Below, piece after piece: positions 1 through 4,297 of a stretch of DNA of 5,066 nucleotides. The translations under genes were made by a program, and so were the position numbers. The stretch comes from Pseudomonadota bacterium (GTDB lineage: Bacteria > Pseudomonadota > Alphaproteobacteria > Reyranellales > Reyranellaceae). The notes under the pieces were generated by a model. That model saw nothing but the letters and a program-made list of their open reading frames with translations, did no database searches and had not been told where the DNA came from. Each line of letters starts with the position of its first letter. The stretch's first letter is position 1. The stretch is from contig JAEZIF010000178.1 of assembly GCA_023416135.1 (NCBI GenBank), forward strand, positions 1-5,066. The letters run 5' to 3'.

Positions 1-95
1 GATCCGACGCCAACCAGGCGTCCCACGAAGCATCGAAATCCTCATTCCACCACAGGACTTGCCAATCCTCGACTGGATCAACGGCAACCCGTCAT
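1..95 (-). pseudogene. Unrecognised partial coding remnant at window edge
   Basis: On the minus strand the frame from 91 down to 2 is open and reads like protein, with a Trp- and acid-rich stretch (DWQVLWWNEDFDASWDAWLA) that runs off the window. An in-frame stop lies at 94-92 and there is no ATG, GTG or TTG start before the protein-like part. An ATG at 95-93 lies one base out of phase and hits a stop after five codons, so a single-base indel just after it would join it to the open frame. No Shine-Dalgarno sequence is obvious. I do not recognise the family. It may be the damaged 5' end of a gene continuing to the left, or a chance open frame. Confidence 0.3.
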
Positions 96-133
96 AATCT
101 CTGTGCAGCGGTACTAGGAGTGTGTCCAGATAG

Positions 134-310
134 TCTGCGACGCCCGATCGACGGCGGGAAGGCTGCGCTGCGGCGGTCGCGCCGCACGCCTCGGCGTGCA
201 GCGATTTTCCGGCGCGCATCGTCCAGCGCACCCTCACGGGCACCGACTATGTCTATCGCCTGCATGCGGGACAGGCGTCTATTCGACTATTGAGACCGCA
301 TCTGATCTAG
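134..310 (+). other. Open remnant, possibly ABC-transporter TOBE-like tail
   Basis: This frame is bounded by stops at 131-133 and 308-310. Its second half (about 203-307) contains ARIVQRTLTGTDYVYRLHAG, which loosely resembles the beta-rich TOBE segment at the C-terminus of ABC transporter ATPases (pattern V-x-R-x-x-x-x-G-x-x-x-x-Y-x-x). No start codon or upstream ATPase motif is visible, and the first half is low-complexity Ala/Arg-rich sequence over a GC-rich hairpin. If real, it is only a gene fragment. The assignment is by eye and weak. Confidence 0.2.
169..199. repeat. Two overlapping GC-rich inverted repeats
   Basis: TGCGGCG (169-175) pairs with CGCCGCA (180-186) around a 4-base loop. 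GCACGCC (184-190) pairs with GGCGTGC (193-199). The two stems share bases 184-186, so only one can form at a time. No T-run follows on either strand, so this is not a convincing intrinsic terminator. Role unknown. Confidence 0.35.
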
Positions 311-380
311 CAGTTTGCCGACAACCCACGAATTTTAAGATTTTCCGGACTCAATCGAGAGGGACGAAAGCGCTGAGGGC

Positions 381-536
381 GTGCTGAGAGACCTGGGCCG
401 AAGGCGGGCGACACGCTTGAGCAATATCTGGAGTCGGAACAAGTACACATTCGGCTTGCAGCAGCACAAACCCTTCTGGACCGCTGTCCTTACCGAATAC
501 TCCGTCCGCGCTGGCGTGACAGGGGAGATCAGGTAG
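381..536 (+). other. Short unrecognised open frame, possible remnant
   Basis: From a GTG at 381 to a TAG at 534-536 there is a 51-codon frame. It has mostly G/C third positions and a protein-like tail (KYTFGLQQHKPFWTAVLTEY). The frame is open upstream to a TAA just before 335, but without an ATG. A GAGG lies too close to the GTG to be a normal ribosome binding site. I do not recognise a family. It may be the tail of a decayed gene displaced by the adjacent transposon, or chance. Confidence 0.18.
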
Positions 537-547
537 GCTGATCCTCG

Positions 548-1321
548 ATGATCGCGTTCCTGAGCTTGCTTCTGGCGTTGGGCATCGCGCTCTCGAGGCG
601 GTCGGCCAAAGATCCCGGCAAGATCCGGCGCTTGATCCGGGAGATGAGCCTGGCCAACAGGCTTTGGCGCGCGCCCCGCATCCACGGTGAACTGCTCAAG
701 CTTGGCATCGAGGTCGCCCAATCGACGGTGGCCAAATACATGGTGAGAGTGGGCGGTCGCAGACCTGGAAACCCTTTCTGCACAATCATGCGACGGGCAT
801 CGGCGCATGGACTTTTTTTGATCGTGCCGACCGTGGGCTTTCGATTGCTGTTTGTCTTGGTCATTCTGCGGCATGAGCGGCGACGGCTGATCTCCCTGAG
901 CGTTACTGACCACCCGACCGCGGACCGGATCGCCCGTCAGCTCACGGACGCGTTTCCCTGGGATGAAGCACCCGACTTCCTGATCCGGGACCGCGACGGA
1001 TGCTACGGCCAGGCGGTCACGAAGCGTCTTGCAGCCATGGGCATCCGTGATCACCCGACCGCCCGGTGGTCACCGTGGCAGAACGGGCATGCGGAGCGGT
1101 TGATCGGCTCGATCCGCAGGGAGTGCCTCGATCACATCGTCGTCTTTGGCGAGGCCCACCTGCGCCGCATCCTTGCGGCCTACGGCGGGTATTACAACAA
1201 GCTCCGAACGCATCTGTCGTTAAGGAATGACTCGCCGAGCCGTCGACAGGTTCAACGGCTCGGCCAGCTCAGCGTTCAGCCCATTGTGGGCGCGCTTCAT
1301 CATCAATCTTGTCGGATATAG
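548..1321 (+). pseudogene. Degraded DDE (integrase-core) insertion-sequence transposase
   Basis: This is the C-terminal two thirds of an rve/integrase-core transposase, which cuts and joins DNA ends of an insertion sequence. Visible family blocks in the 257-codon open frame are the HTH-like segment at 39-66 (LWRAPRIHGELLKLGIEV), the second acidic site at 147-151 (RDRDG), WSPWQNGHAERLIGSIRREC at 174-192 with the catalytic Glu at 183, and THLSL at 221-225. The usual N-terminal helical/HTH region (roughly 100 residues in relatives) is missing. The first 20 codons are a hydrophobic stretch that may be unrelated or a deletion product. The first catalytic Asp is not in frame: homologous sequence continues as WKPFLHNHATGIGA in the frame starting at 766, then MDFF at 807-815 in a third frame, then LIVPT at 818 in the original frame. 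Three small indels cancel out and hide the damage. The C-terminus (GALHHQSCRI) looks complete. No flanking terminal inverted repeats were recognised. Not expected to be active. Confidence 0.85.
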
Positions 1322-1339
1322 ATGTAGGCAGGCACAGCG

Positions 1340-1547
1340 CTAGAGACCTCTCGCGAGGCCGCCATCCACCATCACTACCTGTCCCGTCGTGTAGGATGAG
1401 ACGGAAGAGGCGAGGAAAGCCACCATGGCGGCCGGCTCTTCGGGCGTGGCGAACCGGCCGAGCTGAATCCTGCATCGATCGGGTCTCGACTTCCTCGAGC
1501 GTCATGCCCTTGTTGGCGGCGATGTGCGCGGCGTGGCGATTCCAGAC
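1340..1547 (-). pseudogene. C-terminal remnant of a short-chain dehydrogenase (SDR)
   Basis: The minus strand carries the tail of an SDR (Rossmann-fold NAD(P)-dependent oxidoreductase). One frame gives IAANKGMTLEEVETRSM (about 1523-1473). The next gives IQLGRFATPEEPAAMVAFLA followed by SSYTTGQVVMVDGGL and a stop at 1342-1340. The blocks P-L/Q-L-G-R-x-x-x-P-E-E, A-x-x-V-x-F-L-A-S and S-Y-x-T-G-Q-x-x-x-V-D-G-G are the standard C-terminal signature of FabG-like SDRs. An extra G on the minus strand at 1469-1470 shifts the frame between the two parts. The coenzyme-binding TGxxxGxG region, the catalytic YxxxK and the rest of the usual 250 residues are absent. The 5' side is fused in frame to a toxin fragment. 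The stop lies 18 bases beyond the convergent transposase stop. Confidence 0.78.
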
Positions 1548-1553
1548 GGCCGT

Positions 1554-1730
1554 GCGCCGTTTCCGGCCTGCCGGCCGTTCCGACACGCCACGCCTGATCT
1601 CCGCCAAGGTGATCGCCGAGATGAACAGATCGTCATCGGCTTGCGCCGACATCCAGGCCGCCAGCGAAGGCGACGGTACGGGCTTGACGGCGTCGCTGAT
1701 GATGTTCGTGTCGAGCAGGTAGCGGGTCGC
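1554..1730 (-). pseudogene. vapC: N-terminal remnant of a VapC-type PIN-domain toxin
   Basis: The minus-strand frame reads TRYLLDTNIISDAV (from 1727) and continues through LAAWMSAQADDDLFISAITL and AEIRRGVSERPAGRKRR. The DTN block carries the first PIN acidic residue and the Glu of LAEIRRG the second. VapC toxins are PIN-domain ribonucleases that cleave tRNA or rRNA sites and are inhibited by a cognate antitoxin. Only about 58 of the usual 130-140 residues remain, and the C-terminal acidic residues are gone. From about 1557 the frame passes without a stop into a short-chain dehydrogenase tail. There is no ATG, GTG or TTG at the expected start: the codon before ACC-CGC-TAC is GCG (1730-1728), where GTG would restore a start. 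The upstream antitoxin remnant fits a vapBC-type operon. Not expected to make active toxin. Confidence 0.78.
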
Positions 1731-2027
1731 AGTTCGACCTTGGGACCCGACGTGACTTCGCGTCTGGACTTGATGTCGGCTCCGACCATCGGTGAACGAC
1801 GCAGCGCCGCGTAGATGCCGTCGCGCTACGGACTTTCGTCAGTTGGCGTCTGGCTGACAGTCGCCCGCAGACGCTTGGCTTGCGGCCCCTCCTCGGCCAA
1901 GCGTTTGGCCAGGGAGCGGATAAGCTTGCGATCGGCGGCAAGCCCCAACACCTCGAAGCGGGCCAAGCCTCGTTGCTGCAGGCGTTTGCGATAGTGTCAC
2001 CGCGCGATCTTGTGCCGTGTCGGTCAT
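1727..2027 (-). pseudogene. Broken antitoxin gene of the PIN-toxin operon
   Basis: Starting at ATG 2027-2025 behind a GGAGG, the minus strand encodes MTDTAQDRAV. After a one-base shift near 1994 it continues as YRKRLQQRGLARFEVLGLAA, DRKLIRSLAKRLAEEGPQAK, RLRATVSQTPTDESP, a TAG (1828-1826), then RDGIYAALRRSPMVGADIKS and RREVTSGPKVEL. The strand-then-helix pattern at RFEVLGL-AADRKLIRSLAKRLAE resembles ribbon-helix-helix style antitoxins. The SPxVGADxxxxRExxxGxKVEL tail resembles the toxin-neutralising end of antitoxins paired with PIN toxins. After KVEL the codon is CGA (1729-1727) where TGA would be expected, so the stop is also lost. There are three lesions: a frameshift, a nonsense codon and a stop loss. 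The exact antitoxin family is inferred from pattern and context. About 98 codons would be a normal antitoxin length. Confidence 0.7.
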
Positions 2028-2032
2028 GATCG

Positions 2033-2037
2033 CCTCC
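2033..2037 (-). promoter_or_regulatory. Ribosome binding site of the antitoxin remnant
   Basis: GGAGG on the minus strand lies five bases before the ATG at 2027-2025. It supports this as the original antitoxin start even though the frame breaks about eleven codons later. Confidence 0.6.
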
Positions 2038-2152
2038 GTTGATGACCTGTAATATTGCCGGATAGAGTCGGACCGCAAGGCGGCTGGCAAGCCTTGCTTG
2101 CAGCGTCTGGACGACGGCAAACTTGGCCATAACCACCACGAAGAGAACGAAC

Positions 2153-2953
2153 ATGGCCGTCGTCGAAACCGAACGTCACGGGCAGGTGCTCGTAGTCCGC
2201 ATGAACCGACCCGACCGGCTGAATGCGCTCAACACCGAGATGCGCACGGAGCTCGCCCAAATCTGGACCGACTTTCGCCACAGCAAGGAGCTCGAGGTCG
2301 CGATCTTCACCGGCGCCGGCCGCGGTTTCTGTGCCGGAGAAGACATGAAGGAATCGCTGCAGAAGGGGGTCGCCGGCGGCGAGCGGCCCAAGCAGGAGGA
2401 CCCGTTCATGTCCGGCGCGCTGGAGAAGCCGGTGATCGCCGCGGTCAACGGCTTCGCGATGGGTGGCGGCTTCATGCTGGTCGAACGTACCGACCTCCGG
2501 CTGGCCGTGCGCGAGGCGGTCTTCGAGGTGTCCGAGGCCAAGCGCTGGCTGCTGGGCGGCTACAATCACGGGCACATCGCCAACGTGCCCTATCCCATCG
2601 CCATGGAGATGGCGCTGGGCTTCCGCTTCACGGCGCAGCGCTTCTACGAGATCGGCTTCCTCAATCGCCTGGTCGACGCCGCCGACCTGATGCCGGAAGC
2701 CCTGAAGATGGCCGAGCACCTGCTCACCCTGCCGCCCGCCTCGCGCGTCAACACCGTGCACATGATGCGCCAGATGCGCCCCGCGCCAGGTCCCGACATG
2801 CAGAAGCTCGCCGACGCCCTGCACGAGCACGGCGCCAAGAGCGACCTCATGGAGTCGCGCGCGGCTTTCGCCGAGAAGCGCAAACCCAACTTCAAGGGCT
2901 GGAACGATCCCGAGGACCGCTACCGGCTGCCGACGCTCAACTCGGTGAAGTGA
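2153..2953 (+). CDS. Enoyl-CoA hydratase/isomerase family protein (crotonase fold)
   Basis: The 266-residue product has the normal length and layout of a crotonase-superfamily enzyme, which acts on acyl-CoA thioesters in the cytoplasm. Visible blocks are MNRPDRLNALNTEM at 17-30, the oxyanion-hole and CoA region IFTGAGRGFCAGEDMKE at 51-67 (Ala61), and the second oxyanion segment AAVNGFAMGGGFMLVERTDL at 96-115 (Gly105). VFEVSEAKRWLLGGY follows at 123-137. Aligned without gaps to rat mitochondrial hydratase, Glu128 matches catalytic Glu164, but the position of Glu144 is Met108. Reversible hydration is therefore doubtful, and isomerase or another crotonase reaction is possible. The ATG at 2153 is preferred: it gives the family-typical N-terminus and has a purine-rich GAAGAGAA upstream. 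A TTG at 2123 would add ten non-conserved residues. The gene stands alone, divergent from the antitoxin remnant, and its 3' end overlaps the convergent membrane-protein gene by 17 bases. The substrate cannot be told. Confidence 0.92.
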   Translation: MAVVETERHGQVLVVRMNRPDRLNALNTEMRTELAQIWTDFRHSKELEVAIFTGAGRGFCAGEDMKESLQKGVAGGERPKQEDPFMSGALEKPVIAAVNGFAMGGGFMLVERTDLRLAVREAVFEVSEAKRWLLGGYNHGHIANVPYPIAMEMALGFRFTAQRFYEIGFLNRLVDAADLMPEALKMAEHLLTLPPASRVNTVHMMRQMRPAPGPDMQKLADALHEHGAKSDLMESRAAFAEKRKPNFKGWNDPEDRYRLPTLNSVK

Positions 2954-3326
2954 CGCCGACGGCAATCAGCACCAGCGCCGCCGCCATCAGCATCCAGCCG
3001 GGATGGCGGCCGCCGGTCGCCCAGAAGTTGCCGAGCGCACCGAACAGGTAGAGGCCGCCCACCAACAGGCCGGTGACGAGCCGTGCCTGCGGCTCGAACC
3101 AGCGCGCAGCGACGATCAAGGCCACTGCGCCCAGCAGCCAGGCGAACGTGCTGAACTGCATGAGCAGCGGCACGAGCCTCCTGATCGCCCGCGGCTTCGC
3201 CGGTGCGGCGAGGAAGGCGGCCTCGACCGGCCTGACCACGAGCCGCTGGATCAGGACGCCATGGATGACGGCGGTGAGTCCGCCGATGAGCCCGGCCATG
3301 GCCAGGGCAGCGCTTTGCCAATGCAT
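2937..3326 (-). CDS. Small four-helix integral membrane protein, function unknown
   Basis: The 129-residue product has four hydrophobic segments at about residues 6-26, 53-74, 83-103 and 110-125. These are separated by a basic loop (about 27-51) and short turns such as RWFEPQAR (75-82) and ATGGRHPG (103-110). No signal peptidase or lipobox site and no catalytic motif is visible, and I do not recognise a named family. The ATG at 3326-3324 (MHWQSAAL) is chosen because AGGAG lies nine bases upstream. An in-frame ATG two codons earlier (3332-3330) is only three bases from that AGGAG. The gene is divergent from a TetR regulator, with two matching inverted repeats between them, so it is the likely target of that repressor. 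Such small TetR-linked membrane proteins are often accessory or stress-induced, but no role is assigned here. Confidence 0.82.
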   Translation of the reverse strand: MHWQSAALAMAGLIGGLTAVIHGVLIQRLVVRPVEAAFLAAPAKPRAIRRLVPLLMQFSTFAWLLGAVALIVAARWFEPQARLVTGLLVGGLYLFGALGNFWATGGRHPGWMLMAAALVLIAVGVTSPS

Positions 3327-3348
3327 GACCATACACTCCTGTATGGTC
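3327..3348. promoter_or_regulatory. Operator-like inverted repeat 1 (proposed TetR site)
   Basis: GACCATAC (3327-3334) and GTATGGTC (3341-3348) form perfect 8-base arms around a 6-base centre. The site sits directly downstream of the proposed -10 of the membrane-protein gene and ends against its start codon. A bound repressor would block transcription. On the minus-strand mRNA the loop is AGGAGT, the ribosome binding site itself. Confidence 0.7.
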
Positions 3349-3377
3349 GATATGGCGCCCGGCATGGCCGTCGTCAA
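3349..3377 (-). promoter_or_regulatory. Proposed promoter of the membrane-protein gene
   Basis: On the minus strand TTGACG (3377-3372) and CATATC (3354-3349) are separated by 17 bases. The -35 is close to consensus, while the -10 matches only three of six. The two proposed operators flank and overlap this element, as expected for a repressed promoter. Confidence 0.4.
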
Positions 3378-3394
3378 TACACTTGTGTATGGTC
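3373..3394. promoter_or_regulatory. Operator-like inverted repeat 2 (proposed TetR site)
   Basis: The 19 bases at 3376-3394 match those at 3330-3348 at 16 positions, with the right half GTATGGTC identical. The centre (3377-3390) is a palindrome with 6-base arms, ATACAC and GTGTAT. It ends five bases before the regulator's ATG and overlaps the -35 of the divergent promoter, which suggests autoregulation together with control of the membrane protein. Confidence 0.65.
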
Positions 3395-3399
3395 TGGCC

Positions 3400-3936
3400 A
3401 TGACCGATCGCCTCGCCAAGTCCGATTGGATAAAGCACGGTTTGCGCACGCTGGCGGCCGAGGGTGCCAATGCCCTGAGGGTCGGGCCGATGGCCGACGG
3501 GCTGAAAGTGTCGCGTGGCAGCTTCTACTGGCACTTCCGCGACATCGCCGACTTTCGCGCGCTGCTCCTGCAGGCCTGGCAGGAGCAGGCGACCGAACGC
3601 GTGATCGGCGACCTCGAAGTGCGCAAGGACAGGCCCGATCGCCTGAAGCAACTGATGCGGCGCGCCTTCGCGAGCTCACGCCGCCTGGAGCGCGCCATCC
3701 GGTCATGGGCCGCGCAGGATCGCGAAGCCGCCGCCGCCGTCGCATCGGTCGATGCCCGGCGTGTCGCCTATATTGCCGTCATGCTGGCCAATGCGGGCGT
3801 GGACGGCCCGACGGCGCAGCGCCGGGCTGCCTTCCTCTATTGGGCCTATCTCGGGCAGCCGATGGTCATGGACCCTCGGCATGCCTCGATCTCCGCAGCG
3901 GCCCTGGACGACATCGGCGACCTGTTCGAAAAGTGA
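3400..3936 (+). CDS. TetR/AcrR-family transcriptional regulator
   Basis: The 178-residue product begins with a TetR DNA-binding domain. A first helix region (DWIKHGLRTLAAEG, 9-22) is followed by the helix-turn-helix at about 27-47 (RVGPMADGLKVSRGSFYWHF), with the diagnostic SRGSFYWHF end. The remainder (about 50-178) is the variable, mostly helical ligand-binding and dimerisation domain (WAAQDREAAAAVASVDARR, FLYWAYLGQPMV), so no ligand can be inferred. TetR proteins are usually repressors released by a small molecule. The ATG at 3400 gives a family-typical N-terminus. Upstream in-frame ATGs at 3343 and 3364 would place an operator inside the gene. No ribosome binding site precedes 3400, and TATGGT at 3388-3393 could act as a -10 giving a leaderless transcript. 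Two matching inverted repeats upstream are the likely binding sites, shared with the divergent membrane-protein gene. Confidence 0.92.
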   Translation: MTDRLAKSDWIKHGLRTLAAEGANALRVGPMADGLKVSRGSFYWHFRDIADFRALLLQAWQEQATERVIGDLEVRKDRPDRLKQLMRRAFASSRRLERAIRSWAAQDREAAAAVASVDARRVAYIAVMLANAGVDGPTAQRRAAFLYWAYLGQPMVMDPRHASISAAALDDIGDLFEK

Positions 3937-4003
3937 ACTGCTGCGGGGCCCCCTATGGTGCGAAAAAACTCGTGGCGAATTCGGTCGACTATCACCCTGG
4001 TTG
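3937..4003. other. Gap after the TetR-family gene, no clear terminator
   Basis: The only structure seen is an 8-base palindrome GGGGCCCC and an A-run (CGAAAAAACTCG). No stem followed by a T-run was found for the regulator transcript. Confidence 0.4.
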
Positions 4004-4031
4004 TTGACACGTTGACAACTTAAGTTATAAT
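4004..4031 (+). promoter_or_regulatory. Strong sigma70-type promoter upstream of polA
   Basis: TTGACA (4004-4009) and TATAAT (4026-4031) are both perfect consensus hexamers with a 16-base spacer. A second GTTGACA (4011-4017) directly repeats the first (4003-4009) eight bases later. A 10-base palindrome, AACTTAAGTT, lies at 4017-4026 inside the spacer and may be a regulator site. Transcription would start near 4038 and run toward polA. Such a perfect match is unusual in this GC-rich setting. Confidence 0.75.
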
Positions 4032-4297
4032 AGCCGCCATCACGTGTCAGGCAGCACTGTTCCCCGAACTCGAAAACCAACATCTAAACTTGCGTAACGA
4101 TCGAAATTCGATCGCGACCCCATCGATAGGGGGCGGCTTCTCTTCGAACCACAAGGCCCGCTGTCGGAAATACCGGGAATGCCTGAAAATCTTCGATCGC
4201 TGACGGCAGTGCCTGCACCTCCGGCAAGAAATCAAACACCGTCTGTGCACATGGGCGGTGCTGGAGAGTCCGGCCCGCCGCGTGCTAGGCCTTGAGC
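4032..4297 (+). other. Long leader region before polA, content uncertain
   Basis: About 260 bases separate the promoter from the polA start. The stretch is less GC-rich than its neighbours. It contains a 17-base near-perfect inverted repeat, CGATCGAA-A-TTCGATCG (4098-4114), and a weak CCCC/GGGG hairpin (4118-4132). Two overlapping open frames also look somewhat protein-like. One is on the plus strand, 4024-4203 (for example ALFPELENQHLNLRNDRN), without an ATG or GTG at its beginning. The other is on the minus strand, 4239-4084, from a GTG (FDFLPEVQALPSAIEDFQAF). Neither has a ribosome binding site or a recognised family. The region could be an untranslated leader, a small RNA or a gene remnant. 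Confidence 0.35.

Noticed and set aside
169..199. GC-rich hairpins as an intrinsic terminator or start of a CRISPR-like array
   Set aside because: There is no T-tract and no repeated spacing. Only two overlapping stems are seen.
335..1054. Long minus-strand open frame of 239 codons
   Set aside because: It runs antisense to the transposase coding sequence and shows no recognisable domain, so it is treated as a shadow of the GC-rich opposite strand.
548..1342. A complete insertion sequence with terminal inverted repeats
   Set aside because: No matching inverted ends or target duplication could be recognised by eye around 400-600 or after 1321, and the 5' part of the transposase is missing.
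1633..2154. Minus-strand 173-codon frame beginning upstream of the antitoxin
   Set aside because: It overlaps the antitoxin in a different phase. The ribosome binding site and family-like peptide support the ATG at 2027 and the later phase instead.
2024..2965. Minus-strand open frame of 313 codons opposite the hydratase-like gene
   Set aside because: It is His/Arg/Gly-rich with no domain, and lies exactly antisense to a clearly conserved crotonase-fold protein.
2098..3051. Plus-strand open frame of 317 codons overlapping the hydratase-like gene
   Set aside because: It is Arg/Ala-rich and in another phase. The crotonase motifs lie in the frame starting at 2153.
3937..3975. GGGGCCCC palindrome and A-run after the TetR-family gene as a terminator
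   Set aside because: The stem is short and no T-run follows on the plus strand. The A-run is not placed correctly for a terminator on the minus strand either.
3003..4007. Plus-strand 334-codon frame across the membrane-protein and regulator genes
   Set aside because: It spans two genes of opposite orientation with no domain, whereas the TetR motifs are in the frame of 3400.
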